A DNA stretch of 64,000 nt from Endomicrobium proavitum. Lineage in GTDB: Bacteria; Elusimicrobiota; Endomicrobiia; Endomicrobiales; Endomicrobiaceae. The stretch's first letter is position 1; every line of letters begins with the position of its first letter. The translations under genes were made by a program, and so were the position numbers. This document shows positions 52,503 through 61,643 of the stretch, piece after piece. Below the pieces are notes generated by a model. It ran no database searches, had not been told where the DNA came from, and worked only from the letters and a program-made list of their open reading frames with translations. The DNA lies in the NCBI RefSeq assembly GCF_001027545.1, contig NZ_CP009498.1, positions 1 to 64,000 of the forward strand, written 5' to 3'.

Positions 52503-53164
52503 ATTTGGCTGACTCCTGAAAATAAAAATTTATAAGAATTTATAATGCTTGTAATAATAGAGCCAAAAAGCTGCGATGGGCTTATTGCTTCCGCAAAAGC
52601 GAAAGTCATAAGCAAAGCAAACGTTATAATGTTTACGGCGGCTATTACAACGTAAGAAAAGAAAACGCCGTAAACTTTTAAATCCGGCTGTTCAATGCCT
52701 AATATATATATTGTAAGAGCTATGTGAAACGCTATTGAAAACCCCGCAAAAAAAAGAAATATTGCGTAAAAAGGCTTAATGTCGCAAAACCATCCGAGTA
52801 AAACGTAAACTAAAATTATCGCAAAAGTGTATATTGGGAAAATATAAGGAGCAAGCGTAATCCACAAATTATCTTTTGTAAGAGTTACGCTGCCGGACTC
52901 TTTTCCTACTTTAAATTTTTTAATTCTTGCGCCGCTTAAAACGCCTGCGAGCGCGTGGGAAAGTTCGTGTCCGAAAACGTATGTGCGCAGGGGCTTATAA
53001 AACGCAATTTGAAAAACTATATAACAAAAAATTCCTATCCAAAAAGCCGTATATTTGCTTCCGCTTGTCGCCGCAAAATCTAAAAAACTCATCAAAAGAG
53101 CCCATGCGCCCGCAGCAACAGCCGGAATTGCCAAAAAAGCCGTAATCGTTCTGACAAGTTTCAT
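52475..53164 (-). CDS. M50B-like membrane metallopeptidase-type protein
   Basis: 229 residues with about six membrane helices. GHELSHALAGVLSGARIKKFKVG (HExxH at 66-70) is the M50B-like zinc motif. The second motif expected in full site-2 proteases (NxxPxxxLDG) is not seen, so activity is uncertain. ATG 53164 lies 7 nt after a -10 box (TACAAT) and has no ribosome-binding site, so the mRNA is predicted to be leaderless. First of five genes (52475, 51885, 51110, 50863, 50474) in one direction. Confidence 0.75.
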   Translation of the reverse strand: MKLVRTITAFLAIPAVAAGAWALLMSFLDFAATSGSKYTAFWIGIFCYIVFQIAFYKPLRTYVFGHELSHALAGVLSGARIKKFKVGKESGSVTLTKDNLWITLAPYIFPIYTFAIILVYVLLGWFCDIKPFYAIFLFFAGFSIAFHIALTIYILGIEQPDLKVYGVFFSYVVIAAVNIITFALLMTFAFAEAISPSQLFGSIITSIINSYKFLFSGVSQIWLAFQKTN

Positions 53165-53171
53165 GCATAAG

Positions 53172-53200
53172 ATTGTATATAATTTGCGCCGTGTTTACAA
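53172..53200 (-). promoter_or_regulatory. Leaderless-type promoter for the M50-like gene
   Basis: On the minus strand TTGTAA (53195-53200), 17-bp spacer, TACAAT (53172-53177). Seven nt lie between the -10 box and the ATG at 53164. Confidence 0.6.
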
Positions 53201-53201
53201 A

Positions 53202-53230
53202 TTGACGGACATTGCAGAAAATCGTATAAT
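53202..53230 (+). promoter_or_regulatory. Sigma70-type promoter for hppA
   Basis: TTGACG (53202-53207), 17-bp spacer, TATAAT (53225-53230). The predicted start near 53237 gives a leader of about 86 nt that contains a GC-rich hairpin region (53276-53299). Confidence 0.78.
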
Positions 53231-53275
53231 TTATGGAATTATTACAACCACGCTATTATGCGGGTAATAAATCAG

Positions 53276-53299
53276 GGGGCGCGCCCGCGCGGCGCGTTT
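53276..53299 (+). promoter_or_regulatory. GC-rich hairpin in the hppA leader
   Basis: CGCGCC pairs with GGCGCG around CGCGC, and GGGCGCGCCC is self-complementary; the whole stretch is G and C in an AT-rich genome. It ends about 24 nt before the ATG and just before the AAAGGAG site. A role in translation control is possible; no known riboswitch fits. Confidence 0.4.
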
Positions 53300-53322
53300 A
53301 GCCTTGAGAAAAAGGAGCGAGT

Positions 53323-55752
53323 ATGCTGAGCAAGATTCTTTCGTGCAGAAAGTTGTATGCGGCATTCGCATTAGTTGTTGCGGCGGTAAGCAGTTCTTTT
53401 GCAAGCGAAGCGGATTTGGTTATACCTGATTTGGCATCTGTAAGTTTTTTCGGAAATGTAATTGACGGTAAAACTCTTTTGGTGTTTGGTTTTGCAATTT
53501 GTCTTTTCGGACTGCTTTTCGGACTTTATCACTTCATCGGCATTAAAAAACTTCCCGTTCACAAATCTATGAAAGACATCTCGGAACTTATTTACGAAAC
53601 CTGCAAGACCTATCTTATAACGCAGGGAAAATTCATAATAATTCTTGAAATACTTCTTGCGGCAATTATAATTGTGTATTTCGGCGTTTTGCAGCACTTT
53701 GAAAACGTTAAAGTGGCGGTTATAGTTCTTTGCAGCGTTATAGGAATTTTAGGAAGCTACACTGTCGCGTGGTTTGGAATGAGAATTAATACTTTTGCAA
53801 ATTCCAGAACGTCTTTTGCAAGCTTGAAAGGAAAACCTTTTCCGCTTTTTGCAATTCCGCTTCGCGCGGGCATGAGCATAGGCATGCTTCTTATAAGCAT
53901 AGAACTTACCATAATGCTTGTAATACTTCTTTTTATCCCCAGAGATTTTGCCGGAGCCTGCTTTATAGGTTTTGCAATAGGAGAATCGCTGGGCGCCTCC
54001 GTTTTAAGAATTGCCGGCGGAATATTTACAAAAATAGCAGACATCGGTTCCGACTTAATGAAAATTGTTTTCAACATTAAAGAAGACGATGCAAGAAACC
54101 CCGGAGTTATTGCAGACTGCACCGGCGACAACGCGGGAGATTCCGTAGGTCCTACCGCCGACGGTTTTGAAACTTACGGCGTTACCGGAGTTGCTCTTAT
54201 TACTTTCGTAGTGCTTGCCGTAAAAGACCCTGTTTTACAGGTTAAACTTTTAGTTTGGATTTTTGTAATGCGTTTGATAATGCTTATAGCAAGCTCTGTT
54301 TCTTACGCTATTAACTCCGCAATTGCAAAAATAAAATACGCGAAAGCCGCAAAAATGAACTTTGAAGCTCCTCTTACTTCTCTTGTTTGGATAACTTCAA
54401 TAGTTTCGGTAGGTCTTACTTTCCTCGTATCGCACTTTGTTATCGGCGACCTTGGCGACGGAAGTTTGTGGTGGAAACTTTCGGCAATTATAAGCTGCGG
54501 AACAATCGCCGGAGCCGTAATACCTGAAATTGTAAAAATATTTACTTCAGTTAAAAGCGCGTTTGTGCAAAACGTTGTAACTTCTTCAAAGCACGGCGGC
54601 GCGTCGCTTAATATTCTTGCGGGTCTTACCGCGGGAAATTTCAGCGCGTACTGGATGGGGCTTGCAATTATTGCTTTAATGACGGGCGCTTATTTAATAA
54701 GCAATCTTGGGCTTGGCGCCATAATGATAGCGCCTGCGGTATTTTCGTTCGGTCTTGTTGCGTTCGGATTTTTAGGAATGGGGCCTGTTACCATTGCCGT
54801 TGATTCTTACGGACCTGTTACCGATAACGCGCAGTCCGTTTACGAACTTTCTCTTATTGAAGATATAAAAGGGATTAATAAAGAAATAGAAAAAGATTAC
54901 GGTTTTAAACCGGCGTTTAATAAATCTAAACTTTTGCTTGAAGAAAACGACGGAGCCGGCAATACGTTTAAAGCTACGGCAAAACCGGTTTTGATAGGAA
55001 CTGCCGTCGTAGGTTCTACTACCATGATATTTTCTATCATCGTTCTTCTAACGCAGGGTTTAACGCAGGGGCTTGAAAAACTTTCGCTGCTTCACGCGCC
55101 TTTCCTTTTGGGCTTAATAGCAGGCGGAGCCGTAATTTACTGGTTTACCGGCGCGTCTAACCACGCGGTTACAAGCGGAGCTTACAAGGCCGTAGAGTTT
55201 ATTAAGAAAAATATTAAACTCGGCGGGAAAGCTAAAAAAGCTTCCACGAAAGATTCTAAAGCGGTTGTGGAAATCTGCACGAAATATGCGCAAAAAGGAA
55301 TGATAAATTTGTTTCTTGTAATATTTTTTACAACTTTAGCTTTTGCGTTTATTGAGCCTTACTTCTTTATAGGTTATCTTATTTCAATAGCGCTGTTCGG
55401 ACTTTTTCAGGCGATATTTATGGCGAACGCCGGCGGAGCTTGGGATAACGCGAAGAAGTATGTTGAAGTAGATTTGCATCAGAAAGGAACGGAACTTCAC
55501 AAAGCAACGGTTGTAGGCGACACTGTCGGAGATCCGTTTAAAGACACGTCTTCGGTTGCCATGAACCCTATAATTAAATTCACAACGCTTTTCGGGCTTT
55601 TGGCGCTTGAACTTGCTTTGGTGCTTGCCGCTAAAGGAAACCTCATTTACATTTTGTCCGCAACGTCTTTTGTTATAGCCGTTGTGTTTGTAGTGAAATC
55701 TTTTACGGACTTACGCAACAGGGACGAAGAGAAAGTTGCTAAAAAGAAATAA
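53323..55752 (+). CDS. hppA: Membrane-bound ion-pumping pyrophosphatase
   Basis: An 809-residue pump with about 16 membrane helices that uses pyrophosphate to move H+ and/or Na+. DDARNPGVIADCTGDNAGDSVG..ADGFETYG (about 254-285), the second motif MGPVTIAVDSYGPVTDNAQSVYEL and the third ANAGGAWDNAKKYVE...GDTVGDPFKDTSS carry the pyrophosphate-Mg ligands. The GPTADGFETYG form resembles sequences seen in Bacteroidetes and related groups. The K+ dependence site and the ion cannot be assigned by eye. The N-terminus has a signal-like helix. An AAAGGAG site precedes the ATG; strong promoter and terminator frame the gene. Confidence 0.93.
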   Translation: MLSKILSCRKLYAAFALVVAAVSSSFASEADLVIPDLASVSFFGNVIDGKTLLVFGFAICLFGLLFGLYHFIGIKKLPVHKSMKDISELIYETCKTYLITQGKFIIILEILLAAIIIVYFGVLQHFENVKVAVIVLCSVIGILGSYTVAWFGMRINTFANSRTSFASLKGKPFPLFAIPLRAGMSIGMLLISIELTIMLVILLFIPRDFAGACFIGFAIGESLGASVLRIAGGIFTKIADIGSDLMKIVFNIKEDDARNPGVIADCTGDNAGDSVGPTADGFETYGVTGVALITFVVLAVKDPVLQVKLLVWIFVMRLIMLIASSVSYAINSAIAKIKYAKAAKMNFEAPLTSLVWITSIVSVGLTFLVSHFVIGDLGDGSLWWKLSAIISCGTIAGAVIPEIVKIFTSVKSAFVQNVVTSSKHGGASLNILAGLTAGNFSAYWMGLAIIALMTGAYLISNLGLGAIMIAPAVFSFGLVAFGFLGMGPVTIAVDSYGPVTDNAQSVYELSLIEDIKGINKEIEKDYGFKPAFNKSKLLLEENDGAGNTFKATAKPVLIGTAVVGSTTMIFSIIVLLTQGLTQGLEKLSLLHAPFLLGLIAGGAVIYWFTGASNHAVTSGAYKAVEFIKKNIKLGGKAKKASTKDSKAVVEICTKYAQKGMINLFLVIFFTTLAFAFIEPYFFIGYLISIALFGLFQAIFMANAGGAWDNAKKYVEVDLHQKGTELHKATVVGDTVGDPFKDTSSVAMNPIIKFTTLFGLLALELALVLAAKGNLIYILSATSFVIAVVFVVKSFTDLRNRDEEKVAKKK

Positions 55753-55763
55753 CATATAAAAAC

Positions 55764-55806
55764 AAAAAAGCCGAACTTGCTTTTTAGCAAGTTCGGCTTT
55801 TTTTAT
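55764..55806. terminator. Bidirectional terminator between hppA and recN
   Basis: AAAAAAGCCGAACTTGC pairs with GCAAGTTCGGCTTTTTTT. A runs on one side and T on the other let it serve both convergent genes. Confidence 0.88.
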
Positions 55807-55815
55807 TTTTAGCGG

Positions 55816-57471
55816 TTAGTTTTTGTTTATTAATTGTTTTGCGTGTTCAATAGCTGCAGGGGTAATTTTTTCTCCGGATATCATTCTGGCTATTTCTTCA
55901 ATATGCTCGTTTTCGGATAAAATTCTCGCTTTTGTGTATGTTCTTTCGTTTTCGGTTTCTTTATAAATTTTAATATGCGTTTTGGCAAAAGCGGCAACCT
56001 GCGCCAAATGCGTTATGGCAAAAAGCTGTTTATTTTTTGAAAGCTCTTTCAATTTCTCGCCTATTTTTTCTCCGGTTTTTCCGCCGGTGCCCGTGTCTAT
56101 TTCGTCAAAAATTGTAGTCTGGTCGCTTTGAAGACCGGACGAGGTTTCTATTGCAAGAAGAACTCTTGAAAGCTCTCCGCCGGACGCGCATGCTCTTAAA
56201 GGCAAAATTTTTTCGCCTTTATTTGCGCAGAACATAAATTCTATAGAATCGTATCCGTCGGCTGCCGGTTCTTTTTGCATAAAACTTATTTCAAAAAGAG
56301 CGTTTTTTATTTCAAGTTCAGTTAAATTTTTTTGAACGTTTGCGCAAAAAACAGTCGCTGATTTTTTTCTTGCCAAGCTTATTTTTTCGCAGATATCTGT
56401 AAGTTCTCCGGTTTTTGCCGCAAGCTCTTTTTCAAGTTTTTCCGTATTTTCTTTAAAGCCGCTGATGTTTTTTAACTCGGTTTCAATTGAATCTCTGTAA
56501 GATAAAATATCGGCTATCGCGGTTCCGTATTTTTTCTTAAGTTTTTTTATAAGTTCCGCTCTTTCAAGAGCTGCGTTTAGTTTTTCCGGGTTTAAATCTG
56601 TTTTAGAAAGAATATTTTCTATTTCTCTGTAGGCTTCTTCCGCTTGATAGTAAGACTGCTCTATAAGCGAGAGAGCTTCCGAAGCGTCCGCGCCTAAAGA
56701 GTTTATAGTTTCAATATTTTTTTTAGCTTTTAAAATTGCGTTTAACGCGTCCGAGTCTCCGGAGTGAAGAAGCGATATTGCTTCGTTGGATAAGTTAGCT
56801 ATTTTTTCGGCATTTTTAAGTTTTGGGAGTTCCGCCTCAAGCTTCTCTTCTTCGCCCTGTTCAAGATTTGCGTCGTTTATTTCCTGAAGTTGAAAAGAGT
56901 ATAAATCTAACTTTCTTTCTCTGTCCGCGTCGGATAAATTTATGGCTTCAAGTTTCGCTTTCAAATCTTTTACTTGCCCGTAAAGCGCGGCGGATTTTTC
57001 TAAAAGCGGCGCAGTTTCCGGAGTGCGCGCGTCAAGTATTAAAAGCTGGGTTTGGGAGTCAAGAAGCGAATGTTTCTCGTCTTGGGAATGAAAATCTATA
57101 AGCAGTCCGCCGAGTTTTGACAATGTGGAAACGTTGACGGGAAAATCGTTTATGTAAGCTTTGCTTTTGCCGGTATTTTCAATAACTCGTCTTATTAAAA
57201 CCGTACTGTCCGGCGCTTCTATGGAAAGATTGTTGAGGAAATCTGAAATTTTAGAATTTTTGAATTCAAAAGTTCCGCCGATTGTGCAAACCGAACATCC
57301 GGAACGTATGGAAGAAATATCCGCCCGCGACCCTGTAAGAAGTTCAATTGAATTAATAATAATAGATTTTCCCGCGCCGGTCTCGCCCGAAATTACGGTA
57401 AAGCCGTCCGAAAAATCCAAATTCAAATCTTCAATAAGCGCATAATTTTTAATAGAAAGGTTTAAAAGCAT
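55816..57471 (-). CDS. recN: DNA repair protein RecN
   Basis: SMC-like ATPase for double-strand break repair, 551 residues. Walker A GETGAGKS is at 29-36; long coiled coils (about 150-370) lead to the signature ASGGELSRVLLAIE and Walker B TTIFDEIDTGTGG. Length is normal. A possible -10 (TATAAA) and -35 (TTGTTA) lie 16 bp apart upstream. Its start is separated from nadK by about 80 bp, so nadK and recN may be co-transcribed. Confidence 0.95.
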   Translation of the reverse strand: MLLNLSIKNYALIEDLNLDFSDGFTVISGETGAGKSIIINSIELLTGSRADISSIRSGCSVCTIGGTFEFKNSKISDFLNNLSIEAPDSTVLIRRVIENTGKSKAYINDFPVNVSTLSKLGGLLIDFHSQDEKHSLLDSQTQLLILDARTPETAPLLEKSAALYGQVKDLKAKLEAINLSDADRERKLDLYSFQLQEINDANLEQGEEEKLEAELPKLKNAEKIANLSNEAISLLHSGDSDALNAILKAKKNIETINSLGADASEALSLIEQSYYQAEEAYREIENILSKTDLNPEKLNAALERAELIKKLKKKYGTAIADILSYRDSIETELKNISGFKENTEKLEKELAAKTGELTDICEKISLARKKSATVFCANVQKNLTELEIKNALFEISFMQKEPAADGYDSIEFMFCANKGEKILPLRACASGGELSRVLLAIETSSGLQSDQTTIFDEIDTGTGGKTGEKIGEKLKELSKNKQLFAITHLAQVAAFAKTHIKIYKETENERTYTKARILSENEHIEEIARMISGEKITPAAIEHAKQLINKN

Positions 57472-57549
57472 TATCTACCCGCCGTCTTTGTTTTATAGTT
57501 TGTTTTGATGTTTTAACAAGTTTCTATTTTTAATTCTAAATTGCCGTTG

Positions 57550-58371
57550 CTAAACTCCCCAGTGGAGTTTTTTCTTTAAAGTTTCAAAATAAGATTTGCT
57601 GCAGTTTTTTATGAGTTTTAAATTCTTTTTATACATTGAAATTTTTACAACGGTTCCGTTTGGAAGAGAGTAGTTTTCCTGCCCGTCCACGGACAATAAA
57701 ATTTTACCGTTGTTATTTTTGTTTTTAGCCGCAAAAGAAAGAACGTCTCTGTCCGAAAGTATCATTGGGCGCTGCGTTAAAGTGTGCGGCGATATCGGCG
57801 TAAGAATAAACACCGGCAGATTAGGGTACACTATAGGCCCTGAAGCCGCAAGCGAGTATGCCGTTGAGCCCGTAGGAGTGGCAAGTATCATTCCGTCGCA
57901 TTTATATTCTGCGGTAAATTTTTTATCTATGTTTGCGTTAATGGTAATAAGTTTTCCGCCGGCAAGAGAACGGATAACGCAGTCGTTTGCGGCTATCGTT
58001 TTAATTTTTTTGCCGTTATGAAGAAATTCTACGGCAAGCAAAACTCTTTTTTCTACTTTTATTCCGTCGGCCAATATATTTTTTAGAAGCGAAAAAACTT
58101 CGTTTGCGTCGGTGTCCGTTAAAAATCCGAGAGAGCCTAAGTTTACGCCTTTTACGGGAACCGAAAGCGGGGAGAACGTGCGGATAACTTTAAGCATGGT
58201 TCCGTCGCCGCCTACGGAAATTACAAAATCGTATTTTTTGGCTTTTACCGAATGAGAGTCGCAAACGTAAGGTTTGCATTTATTGTTTTTTAGCCACGCG
58301 GAAATTTCAAACGCAAGTTTTTTTGCGTTCGGCTTTAATTTGTTGTAAATAATTCCGGCGTTGTATTTCAT
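57550..58371 (-). CDS. nadK: NAD kinase
   Basis: Phosphorylates NAD to NADP, 273 residues. GGDGTMLK (54-61) is the catalytic motif, LGSLGFLTD and LATPTGSTAYSLAASGPIV follow, and ISPHTLTQRPMIL is the C-terminal signature. ATG at 58371. It precedes recN in the same direction, a common pairing in bacteria. Confidence 0.95.
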   Translation of the reverse strand: MKYNAGIIYNKLKPNAKKLAFEISAWLKNNKCKPYVCDSHSVKAKKYDFVISVGGDGTMLKVIRTFSPLSVPVKGVNLGSLGFLTDTDANEVFSLLKNILADGIKVEKRVLLAVEFLHNGKKIKTIAANDCVIRSLAGGKLITINANIDKKFTAEYKCDGMILATPTGSTAYSLAASGPIVYPNLPVFILTPISPHTLTQRPMILSDRDVLSFAAKNKNNNGKILLSVDGQENYSLPNGTVVKISMYKKNLKLIKNCSKSYFETLKKKLHWGV

Positions 58372-58445
58372 AAAATAACCTGTTTTTGCTATAATTTTAA
58401 CACTAATATTATATATAAAATCTATAGAAAATGTAAGGCGGTTTT

Positions 58446-59732
58446 ATGTTTTGGCAAAAAGAAATTGAAACGGCTTCCCGCAAAGATCTTCAAAACTTCC
58501 AGCTTAAAAATCTTAACGAAACAATAGAAAGAGCAAAAAAATCAAAAATATATTCAAAGCAATTAAAAGACGTTCGGACTTTAACGGATGTAAAGCAGCT
58601 GCAAAATCTTCCGTTTACGCAAAAGCAGGATTTGCGCGACGGTTTCCCGTATGGTTTTTTAGCGGCAGATTTAAGCGACGTTATTCGCATGCACTCATCT
58701 TCCGGAACAACCGGCAACCCCACTGTCGTTTTTCATACTAAAAAAGATTTAGACGCGTGGTCTAATATTTCCGCCAGATGCATGTTTACCGCCGGAGCAA
58801 GAAAAACGGATATTTTTCAAAACACTATGGGTTACGGACTTTTTACGGGCGGTCTTGGTTTTCACTACGGCGCAGAAAAGCTTGGCATGATGGTTATTCC
58901 CATAGGTCCGGGAAATTCGCAAAGACAAATTTGGTTTATGAAAAATTTTCAGGTTTCGGCTGTTCATATTTTGCCAAGCTACGCTGTAAGACTTTACCAC
59001 GCAATGAAAGACGCGGGCGTTAACCCGAAAACGGATTTAAATCTTAAAATATTTTTTATAGGCGCCGAGCCGCACACCGAAGAGCTGCGGCGTGAAATTG
59101 AAGGTTTGTACGGTGTTAAAGCGTTTAACTCTTACGGTCTTTCCGAAGTAAGCGGGCCGGGAATAGCTTTTGAATGCCAGGAGCAAAACGGCATGCACAT
59201 TTGGGAAGATTACGTAATCCCTGAAATTATAGACCCTGAAACTTTGGAAGTTCTGCCCGACGGCAAAGAAGGAGAACTTGTTCTTACCACAATAAGCCGC
59301 GAGGCAATGCCGGTAATAAGATACAGAACTCGCGACCTCACTAAAATTATTTCCGAACCTTGCCCCTGCGGAAGAACGCACAGGCGTATTGCAAGAATAA
59401 AAGGAAGAACCGACGATATGATGATTATTAACGGTGTTAATATTTTCCCGGTGCAGATAGAAAAAACCATTATGGGCATTCCCGAAGCCAGCAAAAACTA
59501 TATAATTGAAATAACAAAGAAAAATTATATGGACAAGCTTAATATTAAAATTGAAATTAATCCCGAAACTTTCGGCGGAACGCTTGAAGGGCTTGAAAAT
59601 TTAAAATCAAAACTTAAAATAAAATTAAAAGAAGAAACCGGCGTTTCTCCGGATATAAGTTTTGTGGACAGAGGCGCTTTGCCCGTAAGCGAAGGAAAAG
59701 TTAAACGAGTTTACGATTTAAGAGATAAATAG
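58446..59732 (+). CDS. paaK: Phenylacetate-CoA ligase (PaaK family)
   Basis: 428 residues of the AMP-forming ligase superfamily. The P-loop SSSGTTGNPT (84-93), SYGLSEVSGPGIAFEC, and the C-terminal GRTDDMMIINGVNIFPVQIE are PaaK signatures. With the ACT-domain protein directly behind, the layout matches the PaaK-ACT pair seen in anaerobes that ferment aromatic amino acids through indolepyruvate:ferredoxin oxidoreductase. That oxidoreductase is not in the window, so the direction and substrate here are inference. AAGGCGG precedes the ATG. Confidence 0.92.
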   Translation: MFWQKEIETASRKDLQNFQLKNLNETIERAKKSKIYSKQLKDVRTLTDVKQLQNLPFTQKQDLRDGFPYGFLAADLSDVIRMHSSSGTTGNPTVVFHTKKDLDAWSNISARCMFTAGARKTDIFQNTMGYGLFTGGLGFHYGAEKLGMMVIPIGPGNSQRQIWFMKNFQVSAVHILPSYAVRLYHAMKDAGVNPKTDLNLKIFFIGAEPHTEELRREIEGLYGVKAFNSYGLSEVSGPGIAFECQEQNGMHIWEDYVIPEIIDPETLEVLPDGKEGELVLTTISREAMPVIRYRTRDLTKIISEPCPCGRTHRRIARIKGRTDDMMIINGVNIFPVQIEKTIMGIPEASKNYIIEITKKNYMDKLNIKIEINPETFGGTLEGLENLKSKLKIKLKEETGVSPDISFVDRGALPVSEGKVKRVYDLRDK

Positions 59733-59744
59733 AGAGGTGTTAAA

Positions 59745-60176
59745 ATGTCATATCATCTGTCGGTTCTTATGGTGGATAACCAGCCCGGTAAGCTTGAAAA
59801 AATTACAAGGGTGCTTGACGATAACAAAATAAATTTACGCGCCATGTCTTTGGCAAGTTCCGGCAATTTCGGCGTTGTAAAACTTCTTGTGGACAGCCCC
59901 GATAAAGCTTACGGCGAACTTAAAAAGCAAAATCTTACGGTTACAAAAAGAAAGATAACCGCGGTAGAAATAGACAACGTTCCGGGTGCGCTGCACAAAA
60001 TAATAAGCAAACTTTCGCACAATAAAATAAATATAGAAGACTGCTATGGTTTCCTGCTTAAAGACGGAAAAACCGCGGCTATAGTTTTGGAGATTGAAAA
60101 CTCTCCTGAAGTTGAAGAAATAATGAAAACTCTCGGGCTGAATATTTTGCAGGAAGATAAACTTTATAATTATTAG
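59745..60176 (+). CDS. Tandem ACT-domain protein
   Basis: 143 residues made of two ACT domains (about 4-70 and 72-140). Each starts LSVLMVDNQPGKLEKITRVL or VEIDNVPGALHKIISKL with the PG(A/K)L turn that often binds amino acids. It follows paaK by 12 nt and precedes the symporter by 9 nt, so the three form one unit. It may sense an aromatic amino acid for the ligase or transporter; no direct sign of DNA binding. Confidence 0.88.
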   Translation: MSYHLSVLMVDNQPGKLEKITRVLDDNKINLRAMSLASSGNFGVVKLLVDSPDKAYGELKKQNLTVTKRKITAVEIDNVPGALHKIISKLSHNKINIEDCYGFLLKDGKTAAIVLEIENSPEVEEIMKTLGLNILQEDKLYNY

Positions 60177-60185
60177 AGGGTAAAA

Positions 60186-61643
60186 ATGATTTCTTTAATT
60201 CTTGTTTCCGTGTTTATTATTGCCATGATTGCCGCCGGCGTTTGGGGTATGAAAAAAACTAAAACTTTAAACGATTTTTTTATCGGCTCAAGAAAAATAG
60301 GTCCTTGGATTTCGGCTTTATCTTACGGAACGGCATATTTCAGCGCGGTTATTTTTATAGGCTTTGCGGGCAAGCTCGGCTGGGGATACGGATTAAACGT
60401 TTTGTGGATTGCCATAGGCAATGCTGTTATAGGTTCGTTTTTGGCTTGGATTGTTTTAGGAAGAAGAACAAGAACGATGACGCAAAACTTAGATGTCGTC
60501 ACAATGCCGGAATTTTTGCAGGAGCGTTTCAGCGGAAAGTATTTTAAGATTATTGCGGCATCCGTAATATTTTTATTTTTGCTTCCTTACGCGGCTTCGG
60601 TGTTTAAAGGTCTCGGTTATCTTTTTGAGGTTAACTTTAATATTTCTTTTGATACGGCTCTTTTGATAATGGTTGCAATAACTGCCGTTTATCTGATACT
60701 TGGCGGATATTTCGCAGTAACAATTACCGATTTTATTCAGGGTTTTGTAATGCTTTTCGGCGCAATTCTTATGGTTGTAATTCTTGTAGGACAAGCCGGG
60801 GGGCTTACTTCGTCTATACATCAGATTTCCGAAAATTATTACAGAGACGTGTTTTCTCAAGGCGCGCCGGATTATATTATGCTTGCGGCATTGATTTTTA
60901 TGACGTCGTTTGGCGTATGGGGCATGCCTCAAATGGTGCAAAAATTTTATGCCGTTAAAAATGAAAAAGTTATTAAACTTGCCGCATACACTACGCTTAT
61001 ATTTGCTCTAACTATTTCCGTATGCGCTTATTTTACGGGAGCTCTCACCCACGTATTTTTTAACGCGCCTATTCTCGGCGCAAACGGCGCAGCAAATTTT
61101 GACGCTATGATTCCCGAACTTCTTATCAGGTTTTTACCTGAAGGCGTAATGGCTTTAATTCTGCTTCTTATTTTATCGGCGTCAATGTCAACGCTGTCGG
61201 CTTTGGTTTTGGTTTCCGCTTCAAGCATAGCTATAGATTTGTATAAAGGGCATGTAAACCCGAAAGTTTCAAAAGCAAGCTCTGTTTTTATGATGCGTTT
61301 TTTGACGGGTATATTTTTATTGATATCTTTCTTAATTGCAAAGTATGAATTTTCATTTATTATAACGCTGATGTCTTTGTCGTGGGGAGTAATCGCCGGC
61401 GGATTTTTGGCGCCTTACGTTTACGGCTTATATTGGAAAGGCGCTACGCGCGCGGGCGCAAAGAGCGCAATGATTTCCGGCATATTTTTGGCGATATCTC
61501 TGTTTTATATTTTGGGGGCAAATAATGCGCCTTTGGCTTCAAGCATAGCTATGATTGTTCCGTTTGCCGTTGTGCCGGCGGTAAGTATTTTTACAAAAAA
61601 ACCCGATGCAAAAAAAATTAAGAAAGCGTTTAAAGGGATTTAG
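60186..61643 (+). CDS. Sodium:solute symporter (SSF/PutP-like)
   Basis: 485 residues with about 13 membrane helices. The SSF pattern is seen in FFIGSRKIGPWISALSYGTAYFSAVIFIGFAGK and MPEFLQERFSGKYFKI at the N-terminal half and GVWGMPQMVQKFYAVKNEKVIK in the middle. The substrate cannot be assigned; an amino acid or organic acid would suit the operon. Its last 14 bases overlap the convergent comEC gene, and its terminator lies inside that gene. Confidence 0.88.
   Translation: MISLILVSVFIIAMIAAGVWGMKKTKTLNDFFIGSRKIGPWISALSYGTAYFSAVIFIGFAGKLGWGYGLNVLWIAIGNAVIGSFLAWIVLGRRTRTMTQNLDVVTMPEFLQERFSGKYFKIIAASVIFLFLLPYAASVFKGLGYLFEVNFNISFDTALLIMVAITAVYLILGGYFAVTITDFIQGFVMLFGAILMVVILVGQAGGLTSSIHQISENYYRDVFSQGAPDYIMLAALIFMTSFGVWGMPQMVQKFYAVKNEKVIKLAAYTTLIFALTISVCAYFTGALTHVFFNAPILGANGAANFDAMIPELLIRFLPEGVMALILLLILSASMSTLSALVLVSASSIAIDLYKGHVNPKVSKASSVFMMRFLTGIFLLISFLIAKYEFSFIITLMSLSWGVIAGGFLAPYVYGLYWKGATRAGAKSAMISGIFLAISLFYILGANNAPLASSIAMIVPFAVVPAVSIFTKKPDAKKIKKAFKGI

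Noticed and set aside
53757-54131. Minus-strand frame inside hppA
   Set aside because: Antisense shadow of a strongly conserved membrane protein gene with no start signals.
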